A stretch of 40,929 nucleotides of DNA from contig WPIF01000024.1 in NCBI GenBank assembly GCA_009773185.1, forward strand, positions 1 through 40,929. The letters run 5' to 3'. Positions within the stretch are counted from its first letter, which is position 1. Each line of letters begins with the position of its first letter. Positions 16,742 through 25,723 of the stretch are shown one piece after another. The DNA is from Nitrospirota bacterium (GTDB taxonomy: Bacteria; Nitrospirota; Thermodesulfovibrionia; Thermodesulfovibrionales; UBA1546). The translations under genes and the position numbers were made by a program. The notes under the pieces were generated by a model, which saw only the letters and a program-made list of their open reading frames with translations, was not told where the DNA came from and searched no databases.

Positions 16742-17739
16742 TTTTTTGCCTGCCTGCTCTCATCAAAAAAATTGTCTCCTGATTTAAGTTTTTCCTGGAT
16801 AATAGACAGAAATATGTCCACCACCTCTGGATCAAGACTCTTACCTTTCAATGATGATATTATCCCGAGGGCCTCATGGGTATCACGCTGCTTCCGGTAT
16901 GGCCTGTCGGTTGTCATGGCATCAAAAGCATCAGCAACCGATACTATTCTTGCCTCAAGAGGTATGTTTTTGCCGCCTATTCCTGATGGATAACCCCGGC
17001 CATCATATCTTTCATGGTGATAAAGTATGACATTCACAACACCCGCAGATAACTGTGCCTGCCTTGCAACGTCAGCTCCCCACAAAGGATGCTTCTTCAT
17101 GATATCTGTCTCAGCTTCACCAAGGGGTCCGTTATAGTTTAATATCCTCTCGGGAACGCCTATCTTTCCGCAGTCATGCAGCCAGCTTCCATATTTGATT
17201 TCATTTTTTTTGCCTTCATCGAGCTTTAAGGCTTCGGCTATCATAAGCGCATATCCTGCAACCCTGTCACAGTGCCCCCTTGTATACGGATCTTTCAGTT
17301 CCACTGTCTGGGCCAGCGACAGCAGCATCGGCTCATCTGCTTTTCTTAAAGACTGCACGATCTTAAAACGGTTTATCCCTTCCTGCACGATTTCGATAAG
17401 GATGCTGTTCTCCCATGGCTTAACAATAAACCGGTATACTTCTCCCTTATTTATCGCATCAATGGCAGTCGGCAGGTCAGCATAGGCTGTCATTAGTATC
17501 CTGACCGTATCAGGTGAAATCTCCTTTACCTTCGAGAGGAGTTCTATGCCTTTCATGTCCGGCATGAGATTGTCAGATACAAGGACTGCGATATTTTCCT
17601 TTTCAAGGAACTGCAAGGCCTCCTGTGCACCTTTTGCCTTCAGTATCCTTACGTCTTTTACATTATCGCCTAAAAAAATACGTTCAACTGAACGCAGGAT
17701 ATTCTCTTCATCATCAACAAATAAAATATTTTCAGGCAA
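16738..17739 (-). CDS. Receiver-HD-GYP cyclic-di-GMP phosphodiesterase
   Basis: A 333-residue response regulator. The receiver carries Asp56 and the KPW signature (107-109). The HD-GYP domain has HD at 188-189, HH at 241-242 and R-G-Y-P at 248-251, all complete, so activity against c-di-GMP is expected. I take TTG 17739 as the start: GGGAGG lies 6 bases upstream, it removes 26 residues that have no receiver homology and overlap the upstream gene, and it leaves an 8-base overlap with the upstream stop. It resembles RpfG. Confidence 0.9.
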   Translation of the reverse strand: MPENILFVDDEENILRSVERIFLGDNVKDVRILKAKGAQEALQFLEKENIAVLVSDNLMPDMKGIELLSKVKEISPDTVRILMTAYADLPTAIDAINKGEVYRFIVKPWENSILIEIVQEGINRFKIVQSLRKADEPMLLSLAQTVELKDPYTRGHCDRVAGYALMIAEALKLDEGKKNEIKYGSWLHDCGKIGVPERILNYNGPLGEAETDIMKKHPLWGADVARQAQLSAGVVNVILYHHERYDGRGYPSGIGGKNIPLEARIVSVADAFDAMTTDRPYRKQRDTHEALGIISSLKGKSLDPEVVDIFLSIIQEKLKSGDNFFDESRQAKK

Positions 17740-18466
17740 CTCTGCCCTCCCGCTCAAAAAGCAATATAGTTCCTCTGCGCTCGTCAGGGAATAAAAGGCT
17801 GGAAGCTTTAAAGCCAAACCTGCGGTTATTTATCAGTACAGCCCCTGATATCTCTGGCTTGTCTTTAGCTGCTTCATCAATGCCGGGCTGTATCTCTGCC
17901 GGAAGCGCATACCTGTTGCTTGTTCCGGGTATAAGCCCGCCCTCTTTCTGAAAGAGCTCATTGCCCTTTTGGTTGATAAAAACTATCAAACCATCCGGAT
18001 CAATACAGAGTACCGCAGCAGGCAATCCATCAAGCATATCCTTTAATCTTTTCAGTTCCCCGATAAGCTGAAGGTTTTTCTTATACAGAAAGTACCTGTC
18101 AATGGAATTGGATATTGCTACCCTCAATTCATTTTCATCCCATGGTTTCGGGATAAACTTGTATATCTGGCCTTCGTTGATAGCAGAAACAACTGCTGAT
18201 GTGTCAGCATATCCTGAAAGGACGAGCCTCACAGTGTCAGGCCAGCGGCTGCAGACCTCCTTAAGAAACTCCACGCCGTTCATCCCCGGCATCCTATAGT
18301 CAGATATTACAATCTGTACAGGTGCGGCCTTCTGCATTATCTCAAGCCCTTCTTCTCCGGAGGCTGCACAAAGTATTTCATAATTGTCGTCTATAAAAAA
18401 TCTTTCCAGAGATTTCAGGACGTTCTGTTCATCATCAACGCAGAGGATTCTTATATGTTCGCCCAT
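17732..18466 (-). CDS. Receiver-PAS protein
   Basis: A 244-residue protein: receiver (phosphoacceptor Asp56, Lys107 in IPKPWD) followed by a coiled linker and a PAS-like domain (LDGLPAAVLCIDPDGLIVFINQKG onward) without a kinase core or DNA-binding domain. ATG 18466 is chosen because TAAGGA precedes it directly; an upstream TTG at 18484 would overlap the kinase gene. The stop overlaps the HD-GYP start. It is probably an intermediate or sensor-modulated regulator in the operon. Confidence 0.85.
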   Translation of the reverse strand: MGEHIRILCVDDEQNVLKSLERFFIDDNYEILCAASGEEGLEIMQKAAPVQIVISDYRMPGMNGVEFLKEVCSRWPDTVRLVLSGYADTSAVVSAINEGQIYKFIPKPWDENELRVAISNSIDRYFLYKKNLQLIGELKRLKDMLDGLPAAVLCIDPDGLIVFINQKGNELFQKEGGLIPGTSNRYALPAEIQPGIDEAAKDKPEISGAVLINNRRFGFKASSLLFPDERRGTILLFEREGRVA

Positions 18467-18473
18467 TTCATCC

Positions 18474-20198
18474 TTAATCCACAACCGGTATTCTTAAGGT
18501 AAATGTTGTGCCTTCGCCCAGCTTGCTGTCCACTTTTATATCTCCATTATGTTTTTTTATTATATTGTAAGCAATGCTTAACCCGAGCCCGGTACCTTTA
18601 CCGAGTTCTTTAGTTGTAAAAAAAGGCTCGAATATATCGTTTAACTTATCCTGTGGTATTCCGCATCCGGTGTCTGATATGGATATATATATTGAATCAC
18701 CGTTATCCCAGGTCTTTACAGTGATTTCCCCCTGTTTTTCAATGGCATGGGCTGCGTTGACAAGCATGTTCATAAAAACCTGGTTAAGCTGGCCGAGATT
18801 GCATCTGGTCAATGGGATATTGCCGTACTCTTTCTTGAGAACAGCCTTATATTTAATCTCATTCCATACAATGTTTATGGTGCTGTCAAGGCCTGAGTTT
18901 ATATCAGCTAATCTGTGTTCTGTCTCATCCATTCTTGAAAAGCTTTTGAGGTCATTAACTATGCTCTTTACCCTTTGAGTGCCATCAAGAGATTCCGCTA
19001 TGAGCTGTTTAATATCCGGAATTATGTAATCAAGCTTAAGCTGCCTTTTCTTTTCATCTATCTCTTCGATAAGATTTTTTGTCCTGTCAAACTGTTCTAT
19101 TGCTTTTGACTGTGCGCCTATAAAATCAGTGAGCCTTGAAATATATTTATCGAGAGTCCCAAGATTGCTTGATATAAAACCTATCGGGTTGTTGATCTCA
19201 TGCGCAACGCCGGCAGCAAGCTGGCCTATGGATGCCATCTTTTCCTGCTGAAGAATCCTGGATTGAGCAGCCTTAAGCTCTGAATATGCGTCCTCCAGTT
19301 CTCTGTTCTTCTTTTCAAGCTCACTTGTCATCATTTTTATTTCAGTAGAATCATGTATCATTATCGCAGTGCCTGCGATTTCATTTTTAGACGAATCAAC
19401 AAAAGGATATGATGTGATTACGTACCACCTGTTGTTTGGCTTATGCAGATATTCGGTCCTCTGCCCATAAAATGCTCCTGCTTCAACCTCGCCAATGAAC
19501 AACAATTCTTTCCAGTCTTTGCCTAGGATATCTTCGTATGATTTTCCTATAAACTCCTTAAATGTTTTGTTGCACCTTTTTATTCTGCCATTATTGTCGG
19601 CAAGGATGACTATGTCGCCCACGCAGTCCATAGTCTTTTCCCATTCCTTTTTTATTGATTCAATTTTTTTAAAAAACAAGCTTAATTCTTCATGCTTGCG
19701 TGATAATTCCTCGTTGCTTCTCACCAGTTCTTCCATTGCCATTTTCCGGCCTGTTATGTCGCTGATCAAATAGGTGAAATATCTCCTGCCGTCCAACAGC
19801 CATGTTGAAAGAGAAAGCTCGGCAGGGAACTCTGTCCTGTCTTTTTTCAGTCCCGTAAATTCAACATATTCCCATATAATCTTAAAATTGTCCGCGGCAT
19901 AGGTTGTCTCGAGTGCTTCGAGATGGGTTTTTTGGTATTGCTCAGGCATAATGGAAGATATGGATACACCCTGCAGCTCATCAGGGGTATAACCGAATAT
20001 TTTCTGTACAGAACCGTTGCAAAAAATAATTACTTTTTCTGAATTGACCGTAATAATAGTGTCATGGACTGTTCTTATCATATTCGAAAAGATTTCAATT
20101 GCTGTATGAGGATTATCCTGCTTATGGCTGCCGCTGTTAGATTGCGGGGTATTGCCTGATTTAGCATTTTGCTGATTACCCATGTCTTTATTGTACAT
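18474..20198 (-). CDS. PAS-PAS sensor histidine kinase
   Basis: A 574-residue kinase and first gene of the signalling operon. No transmembrane helix or signal peptide is visible. PAS domain 1 spans about 38-150 and PAS domain 2 about 185-288, followed by a coiled coil (291-320), the H box with His333 (AAGVAHEINNPIGF), and a HATPase domain (N box NMLVNAAHAI, SDTGCGIP, GKGTGLGLSI). The core is closely similar to the operon's second kinase, suggesting duplication. Start either of two ATGs (20198 or 20183); neither has a good ribosome site. Confidence 0.9.
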   Translation of the reverse strand: MYNKDMGNQQNAKSGNTPQSNSGSHKQDNPHTAIEIFSNMIRTVHDTIITVNSEKVIIFCNGSVQKIFGYTPDELQGVSISSIMPEQYQKTHLEALETTYAADNFKIIWEYVEFTGLKKDRTEFPAELSLSTWLLDGRRYFTYLISDITGRKMAMEELVRSNEELSRKHEELSLFFKKIESIKKEWEKTMDCVGDIVILADNNGRIKRCNKTFKEFIGKSYEDILGKDWKELLFIGEVEAGAFYGQRTEYLHKPNNRWYVITSYPFVDSSKNEIAGTAIMIHDSTEIKMMTSELEKKNRELEDAYSELKAAQSRILQQEKMASIGQLAAGVAHEINNPIGFISSNLGTLDKYISRLTDFIGAQSKAIEQFDRTKNLIEEIDEKKRQLKLDYIIPDIKQLIAESLDGTQRVKSIVNDLKSFSRMDETEHRLADINSGLDSTINIVWNEIKYKAVLKKEYGNIPLTRCNLGQLNQVFMNMLVNAAHAIEKQGEITVKTWDNGDSIYISISDTGCGIPQDKLNDIFEPFFTTKELGKGTGLGLSIAYNIIKKHNGDIKVDSKLGEGTTFTLRIPVVD

Positions 20199-20291
20199 CT
20201 ATTTTGAAAAACAATGAATAGGCAGCTCAAAATTTACTTATGAAAAATGTTTCAGGCACTGAAAGGACTTCTGCTGCGGATGGAACAAAGG

Positions 20292-21071
20292 TTATACCCT
20301 CCTGATAATTACAGGTATTCTTTCGAGATATCGTATGACTCCGGCAATGTCTGCGTTCTCTTTTATAAAAAATACCCTTCCCCCGTGCATTTCTCCTGGT
20401 TCCTTGATATTAACCAACCTCAGATATCCCTTTTTCCCGGAGGCAAAATAGCCTGTCGTATAATCAGGGTCGTCAGAGACACAGGCCTCTGCAATAATAT
20501 CCGGGCACGATGCAACTTTTGATGCAAGGATTAATGCCTCTTTCACAGTCGCGGTGTTTATTCCCATCTTTGACAGTTTTTGAGCAAGCATCCTCCCTGC
20601 AGTTTTCCCTATTCCCATTCTTGATGCTCTTACCCCGCGATTTTTATCAGGTTCAACACGCCTGCCTGATTCCGCAAGTATCAAAGATGCACCCCGCATT
20701 GCCCTTTGAGCCTTCAAGACCTTAAACCCATTATTTACAGCCTTTTTTGAAACACCGGAAGATGCCAGCTTTTGAATAATAATTCCTTTTGCCTCATCAG
20801 GAGATTTGCATTTGACTGTTTTTACAGATAATAAAGGGATAGTTTTTATTTTTTGTTTTATTGTTTCAATTGTGATTACAATCTCATCAGGCTTGCCCCG
20901 CGGATGATTCACCGCCCTTTTGAGATATTCATTGCAGATTTGCAGCACATCTTTCTCTTCATATATCCCTTCAGCGCCGGAGATGTGTGTTTCCCTGAGT
21001 TTTCGTCTAACCCCTAACCCCTGACCCCTAACCCCGGTCTTTTTCGCCGCCCTCATCCGGATGCTGAACAT
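20292..21071 (-). CDS. bioW: 6-carboxyhexanoate-CoA ligase (pimeloyl-CoA synthetase)
   Basis: Activates pimelate to pimeloyl-CoA, the first committed intermediate of biotin synthesis. The 259-residue protein has the BioW landmarks SIRMRA, HISGAE, RGKPDEI, RASRMG and GRMLAQ. Between SIRMRA and HISGAE there is a segment (TGVRGQGLGVRRK) coded by an array of TTAGGGG-type 7-mers at 21008-21035, an in-frame expansion relative to known BioW proteins. bioB lies 2 kb away, on the same strand but separated by an opposite-strand gene, so the two are not in one operon here. Confidence 0.9.
   Translation of the reverse strand: MFSIRMRAAKKTGVRGQGLGVRRKLRETHISGAEGIYEEKDVLQICNEYLKRAVNHPRGKPDEIVITIETIKQKIKTIPLLSVKTVKCKSPDEAKGIIIQKLASSGVSKKAVNNGFKVLKAQRAMRGASLILAESGRRVEPDKNRGVRASRMGIGKTAGRMLAQKLSKMGINTATVKEALILASKVASCPDIIAEACVSDDPDYTTGYFASGKKGYLRLVNIKEPGEMHGGRVFFIKENADIAGVIRYLERIPVIIRRV
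21008..21035. repeat. Heptamer array in bioW
   Basis: Four units TAACCCC, TAACCCC, TGACCCC, TAACCCC on the + strand, in frame inside the bioW coding sequence between its first two conserved motifs. Confidence 0.85.
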
Positions 21072-21152
21072 GATTGAGATTATACACTACATTGCCGTTA
21101 CAGACACATATATAATATAATTATTTATTGTCTACAGAAAAAGGAGATGTTT

Positions 21153-23024
21153 GTGATAGCAAGCAGCAAAAACCTGGTTATCTTAAGCTTCATATTCCTT
21201 GTGGTTTTTATATCAATCACCAAATATGCTGACTACGATTTATGGTGGCATCTTAAGCTGGGCGAAACGATTTATAACACGGGAAATGTATATAAAGCTG
21301 ATGAATTCTCATATACGTTTAATGGACAACCTCAGTTTAATGCAGAATGGCTTGCAGACCTCATAATATATATTTCATATAAGGCAGGCGGACTTATATG
21401 TGTCAATATATTAAAGGCATCCATTTTGCTTCTTACATTTCTATTCCTTTTCATGACAATGAAAAATCTGCATCAGGATGAAAACGCCGGATTCTATGCA
21501 ACCATTATAACTCTTGTATTAGTGCTTCTTTCCATAAGATTTAGACTATTCGTTAGGCCTTACCTTTTCTCTTATTTGTTTCTCCCCATCTTCCTTTTTA
21601 TTATCAGCCATTATGAAAAAAAGAGAAATATTAAGATTCTCTATTTTTTACCTTTAATAGAAATTGTCTGGGCAAATATGAGCGCCGGTGCAGTTTTCGG
21701 TCCTCTCATTTTTTCCCTTTTTGTAATAGGGGAATTCATCGAGAAAAGAACAAATTCCATGCTGCTGATTGTATTGGCAGCTGTCATAGCGTCCTCCCTA
21801 TTTAATCCTGAAATGGAGAACATATATTCACTGGTTTTAAAGTTAGCAAGCGACCCGTACAGTAAAACCGTGGGAGAATATCAACCCGTCTCATTGCAAC
21901 TCCTTTGGGGATATGGATTTGGATATACATTTGGGTATCAAATACTTGCAATCGGCTCTATTATATATTTTGTTTTTATGCGGGGATGGAAAAATATTTA
22001 TCACCTTCTCTTATTTATAGTTTTTTTTATAGAATCTCTTTTACAGGTCAGAATAATAGAATTTTTTTCATTTGTTTCGGTAATATTTTTCGCCAATCCG
22101 ATAGAAAAACTATTAAAGAGTTTCTCCCCTGTTTTAGCAAAAAAAACTATAACGAATCTTGTAATATCTATTTTAATATTAGCAATCGCTGCACTTTCGC
22201 TGAAAAGTAAAATCTATTCCTTTGGAATTGGTATAAAAGAACGTGCCTTTCCAGATAGCGCAATAGCTTTTCTTGAAAAAGAAAATATAAAAGGGAAAAT
22301 GTTCAACAGCTATTCCTTGGGAGGTTACATAATATGGAGTTCACCGTCTGATAGAAAAGTTTTTATTGATGGGCGTTATAGGCGACTCTACAGTCCGGAT
22401 TTTTACAATAACTATCTCAAGATGCTTAGTAATACTGATGAGTGGAAATCTGCCGAGCAGAAATGGGGATTTGATTATGCTCTGCTAGAGTACGATCTGA
22501 AAGACAGCCGCTATCCCAAACACATAAACGAAAATGCCGACTGGGCTCTTGTTTACTGGGATGACCACTCCGCAGTTTATCTTAAGCGAATAGAGAAAAA
22601 CCTAGGGATAATCGAAAAATATGAATACAAAATAACAAAGCCGAGCTTTAATGATTTCTCTTACCTTCAGCAATATCTGCATTCCGGGAACGCTCATGCT
22701 GCCGTAGAACAGATTAACAAAGAAATATCTCTGAATCCTGAAAATCAAGAACCGAGGCTCGCAAAGGCATTTCTCCTTTACAATATGGGAAGTTTCTATC
22801 ATGATGAGGTGCTTAGGGAACTTGAAATCTGCCTGAAGCTCAAACCCGATCTATCTGCAGAGCACTCGGCTATAGCATTTATCCTTATAAACAAGGGCTT
22901 AATAGATAAGGCAAAGGATGAAATAAAAAAGGCCTCAAGGATAAACCCCGATGATCCCGGAGCCGTTTATCTTAAAGAAAGGCTTAATCCCAAACGGATT
23001 ACCGGCCATTCAGGCCAACCGTAA
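21153..23024 (+). CDS. Polytopic membrane protein with C-terminal TPR repeats
   Basis: A 623-residue protein. About ten to eleven hydrophobic helices fill residues 1-370. A soluble region follows with the conserved-looking block SLGGYIIWSSPSDRKVFIDGR, common in bacterial membrane proteins with a glycosyltransferase-C-like topology, and residues about 515-610 contain TPR-type helices (NPENQEPRLAKAFLLYNMG). GTG 21153 is taken as the start: AAGGAG ends 6 bases upstream, whereas the in-frame ATG at 21147 touches the AAGGAG. Substrate and function are unknown; a cell-surface polysaccharide or lipid role is a guess. The 3' end overlaps bioB convergently by 15 bases. Confidence 0.75.
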   Translation: MIASSKNLVILSFIFLVVFISITKYADYDLWWHLKLGETIYNTGNVYKADEFSYTFNGQPQFNAEWLADLIIYISYKAGGLICVNILKASILLLTFLFLFMTMKNLHQDENAGFYATIITLVLVLLSIRFRLFVRPYLFSYLFLPIFLFIISHYEKKRNIKILYFLPLIEIVWANMSAGAVFGPLIFSLFVIGEFIEKRTNSMLLIVLAAVIASSLFNPEMENIYSLVLKLASDPYSKTVGEYQPVSLQLLWGYGFGYTFGYQILAIGSIIYFVFMRGWKNIYHLLLFIVFFIESLLQVRIIEFFSFVSVIFFANPIEKLLKSFSPVLAKKTITNLVISILILAIAALSLKSKIYSFGIGIKERAFPDSAIAFLEKENIKGKMFNSYSLGGYIIWSSPSDRKVFIDGRYRRLYSPDFYNNYLKMLSNTDEWKSAEQKWGFDYALLEYDLKDSRYPKHINENADWALVYWDDHSAVYLKRIEKNLGIIEKYEYKITKPSFNDFSYLQQYLHSGNAHAAVEQINKEISLNPENQEPRLAKAFLLYNMGSFYHDEVLRELEICLKLKPDLSAEHSAIAFILINKGLIDKAKDEIKKASRINPDDPGAVYLKERLNPKRITGHSGQP

Positions 23025-23972
23025 TCCATAGTCTTTTATCAGTCGCAGATCGTCCTTAAACGTCCTGCCGGTCGTAGTAAGATAGTTTCCTGTAAGCAAT
23101 GAATCGGCTCCCGCAATAAAAACCATTGAGTTGAACTCGCCCAGAACCTGCATCCTGCCGCCGCAAATGCGAATCTCTTTCCCGGGGAGCAGGAACCGGT
23201 AAAGGCTGATAATCTTCAGCGCTTCAAATGGATAAAGCATATCCATATCACCAAGTGATGTCCCTTTAACCGGAATTAAGAAATTTACAGGGATAGAATT
23301 AACATCCAGCTCTTTCAAGGCAAACGCCATGTCTATCCTGTCCTCCCATGTCTCGCCAAGTCCGAATATCCCCCCTGAACATACAGAAAGGCCTGCTGAT
23401 TTAGCTGCCTCTATGGTTTTCAATTTGTCATTATACGTGTGTGTCCTGCATATCGCAGGGAAAAATCTTTCTGAGGTTTCGAGATTGTGATGATAACGCT
23501 CAAGCCCGCTTTCCTTGAGAAATAATAGTTCACCCTTGCTGAGAAGCCCTAATGTCGCGCATGGCAACAGCCCTATACGCCTTATTTTTTTTACCATGGT
23601 AACGATTTCAAACAATTCAGCCTTGCCAATCCTTCTTCCGCTTGTGACAATGCAGAATCTCTTTACGCCGGCCTCTTTTGCCTCTTTTGCCTTTTCAAGC
23701 ACAACCTCTTTTCTGATAAGAGGATAGACTTCAATGCCGGCCTTGCTCTTTGAAGACTGGGCACAGTATGAGCAGTCTTCAGGGCATGCGCCTGACTTTG
23801 CATTTACAATCGCGCAGAGGTCAACAGAATCTGTCCTGAACTTCTCTCTTATTTTATTGGCAAAAGAAAAGAGATTGAACAGGTTTTTCCGTTGAACCCC
23901 GGCAACCTGAAAGGCCTCTTCGTTTGTTAGCAGGCCTCCGTTAAGTACCTTATCTGCCAAAATATCAATCAC
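23010..23972 (-). CDS. bioB: Biotin synthase
   Basis: A 320-residue radical SAM enzyme that inserts sulfur into dethiobiotin. The SAM cluster motif C63-P-E-D-C67-S-Y-C70 is intact. Conserved downstream elements include YHHNLETS and GGIFGLGET, and the Arg ligand region of the auxiliary [2Fe-2S] cluster is plausible in RICGGR. Length is typical. No bioA, bioD or bioF occurs in the window. Confidence 0.95.
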   Translation of the reverse strand: MIDILADKVLNGGLLTNEEAFQVAGVQRKNLFNLFSFANKIREKFRTDSVDLCAIVNAKSGACPEDCSYCAQSSKSKAGIEVYPLIRKEVVLEKAKEAKEAGVKRFCIVTSGRRIGKAELFEIVTMVKKIRRIGLLPCATLGLLSKGELLFLKESGLERYHHNLETSERFFPAICRTHTYNDKLKTIEAAKSAGLSVCSGGIFGLGETWEDRIDMAFALKELDVNSIPVNFLIPVKGTSLGDMDMLYPFEALKIISLYRFLLPGKEIRICGGRMQVLGEFNSMVFIAGADSLLTGNYLTTTGRTFKDDLRLIKDYGLRLA

Positions 23973-24106
23973 AGGTTATTCTCCCGAAAAACCGCAGTGA
24001 TTGTCAACTGAAGAATTGAATTGGTTTACATCTTACCTCACCCTGAGTTTCGTCTAAAACATCCAAATGAGTTATACTATAAAAAAACAAAAAGGGAGAC
24101 CTAATT

Positions 24107-24565
24107 ATGGATATTTTAAAAAAGATAAATGAAGACCTGATTACAAGCATGAAATCTAAAGATGAACTCAAGACAACAACCCTGAGAATGATAAAATCAG
24201 CTGTCAAAAATGCTGAGATTGCAAAACGCGGCAAAGGCGATTTAACGGAAGATGATATCATGGGGGTTTTGTCCACAATGGTAAAACAGCGAAAAGAATC
24301 TGCTGAACAGTATGAAAAGGCAAATAGAAAAGACCTTGCAGATAAAGAAAACACAGAGATAAGCATCATTCAGGAATATCTCCCAAAACAGTTGACGCCG
24401 GAAGAACTCTGTGAGATAATCAAAGCAACGATTCAGGAAACAGGGGTTGTTGGCATGAAGGAAATAGGGAAACTCATGAAAGAGCTCATGCCAAAGGTCA
24501 AAGGCAAAGCAGACGGCAAGCTGGTAAACCAGATGATAAAGGAGATACTTGAAAAAGCAGGATGA
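24107..24565 (+). CDS. GatB/YqeY domain protein
   Basis: A 152-residue helical protein of the YqeY family (related to the tail domain of GatB of the amidotransferase). Features include LRMIKSAVKNAEI near the N-terminus, IIQEYLPKQLTPEEL in the middle and MKELMPKVKGKADGKLVN at the end. AGGGAGACC precedes the ATG. Its molecular role is not well defined; a link to tRNA-dependent amidation has been proposed from domain similarity. Confidence 0.93.
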   Translation: MDILKKINEDLITSMKSKDELKTTTLRMIKSAVKNAEIAKRGKGDLTEDDIMGVLSTMVKQRKESAEQYEKANRKDLADKENTEISIIQEYLPKQLTPEELCEIIKATIQETGVVGMKEIGKLMKELMPKVKGKADGKLVNQMIKEILEKAG

Positions 24566-24604
24566 GCGCATAAAACAGAAAATTACCCAACAGGAGGTGT
24601 AAAT

Positions 24605-25141
24605 ATGAAAAATATTTTCAAGGTCGCAGCTGCAGTTATGTTCTTATGTTTTCTTGTCCTTCCCGTTTACGTTGAGGGCAGCGATTTGGATAGCTTCATT
24701 CATACGCTAAACGTGCAGGCCGAGGCAGATTTACCGGGATTCAAGGCAAACTTGAGCGCCCAGTTCGGAGTTCCAATGCCGCAGGTAGACGTACTCATAA
24801 AATCTGTTGACAGGCCTGGAGACGCTTATATGTGCCTCAGGGTCGGCCAGATTGCAAAGCAGCCGACAGAAATGGTTGTTAAGGAATACAGAACCCATAA
24901 AGGAAAAGGATGGGGAGTCATCGCAAAAAATCTCGGGATCAAGCCCGGCTCCAGGGAATTCCATGAACTCAAAAGAGGAGATTTAGGCCCGGGTTCAAAA
25001 TCTGATGATGGCAAGGGGAAGGGAAAAGGAAAAGATAAGAAAGCAAAGTCAGATTTTAGAGAAGGCAAAGGCAAAGACACAGATACAGAAAGAAGCACGG
25101 GTACCGGGGATGGCGGCAAAGGAAGGGGGCGCAAAAAATAA
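24605..25141 (+). CDS. Secreted protein with a Lys/Gly-rich tail
   Basis: A 178-residue protein I do not assign to a family. Residues 1-25 form a signal peptide (VAAAVMFLCFLVLPVYVEG). Residues about 30-125 make a compact domain with one Cys (MCLRVGQIAK) and a motif HKGKGWGVIAKNLGIKPGS. The last 45 residues are low-complexity, rich in Lys, Gly and Asp. A strong AGGAGG precedes the ATG. The tail could bind nucleic acid, polyanions or cell wall. Confidence 0.7.
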   Translation: MKNIFKVAAAVMFLCFLVLPVYVEGSDLDSFIHTLNVQAEADLPGFKANLSAQFGVPMPQVDVLIKSVDRPGDAYMCLRVGQIAKQPTEMVVKEYRTHKGKGWGVIAKNLGIKPGSREFHELKRGDLGPGSKSDDGKGKGKGKDKKAKSDFREGKGKDTDTERSTGTGDGGKGRGRKK

Positions 25142-25194
25142 TCCCATTTTTTTGCGTCATTCAAACAAAGAATGAGGAAATACAGCAAAACATA

Positions 25195-25224
25195 TTGACA
25201 ATTAAATATTATTTGTGATATGCT
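25195..25224 (+). promoter_or_regulatory. Promoter of the riboswitch-PilZ transcript
   Basis: TTGACA (25195-25200) and TATGCT (25219-25224) are separated by 18 bases, ending about 10 bases upstream of the riboswitch aptamer. This placement suggests a short leader that begins at or near the aptamer. Confidence 0.6.
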
Positions 25225-25227
25225 TTA

Positions 25228-25314
25228 AAAGACGATAAAGGCAAACTATCTGTAAGGGTAGGGCGCAAAGTCACCGGTCCTTGAGTAGGGATAGCGGGAC
25301 TGCCGAAATAAAGT
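25228..25314 (+). ncRNA. GEMM-I cyclic-di-GMP riboswitch
   Basis: The stretch carries the hallmarks of the GEMM-I aptamer: GGCAAAC, a P2 stem (CTATC / GGTAG) capped by a GTAA GNRA loop, GGGCGCAAAGTC, the P3 CCGGTCC, and the conserved 3' half ATAGCGGGACTGCCGA. The base aligned with Vc2 G20 appears to be G (AAAGGCAAAC), which favours c-di-GMP over the 3',3'-cGAMP (A20) variant, though this alignment is by eye. A terminator follows directly. Confidence 0.9.
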
Positions 25315-25326
25315 TTAAATTCGACA

Positions 25327-25359
25327 AAAAGCTCAACCTTACAGAGGTTGGGCTTTTTT
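25327..25359 (+). terminator. Riboswitch expression-platform terminator
   Basis: AGCTCAACCT (25330-25339) pairs with AGGTTGGGCT (25345-25354, one G-U pair) around a TACAG loop, followed by a T6 run (25354-25359). It sits between the aptamer and the PilZ-like gene, so ligand binding likely controls read-through. Confidence 0.9.
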
Positions 25360-25386
25360 ATTGTAAATATAGATTCAGGAGATAAA

Positions 25387-25674
25387 ATGCAGGATTCTGG
25401 AGAAAAAAGGGAATCTGAAAGAACACCTTATAATGATACCATTACATTTTCAGTCTTGTTTACGGAATCAGAGGACTTAAAAAAAATAGAAATTGAAGGT
25501 AAAATAATAAATACCACCCAGGCCGGAATAGGAATTGTCACAAATTTTCCGCTTGAGGCAGGCCATGTCCTGCAATGGGCTGATGAGCATCAAAAAGGCA
25601 AACTGCATATGGCATCGGTAAGATGGTCTCAGGAACTTGAAGACTATTTCAGGGCCGGAGCTATGTTCATATAG
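25387..25674 (+). CDS. PilZ-domain-like protein under riboswitch control
   Basis: A 95-residue single-domain protein. The N-terminal K-R-E-S-E-R is a plausible RxxxR c-di-GMP motif, and N-T-T-Q-A-G-I-G fits the (D/N)xSxxG position with Thr for Ser. Beta-strand-rich length is right for PilZ. ATG 25387 is chosen because AGGAG lies 5 bases upstream; earlier in-frame starts fall within the terminator hairpin. The upstream c-di-GMP riboswitch supports a role in c-di-GMP output. It is a single domain with no enzymatic partner attached. Confidence 0.75.
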   Translation: MQDSGEKRESERTPYNDTITFSVLFTESEDLKKIEIEGKIINTTQAGIGIVTNFPLEAGHVLQWADEHQKGKLHMASVRWSQELEDYFRAGAMFI

Positions 25675-25723
25675 GCTCCATTATATATTTGCAAATACCT
25701 GTCTGATTAAAGCTAATAAAAAA

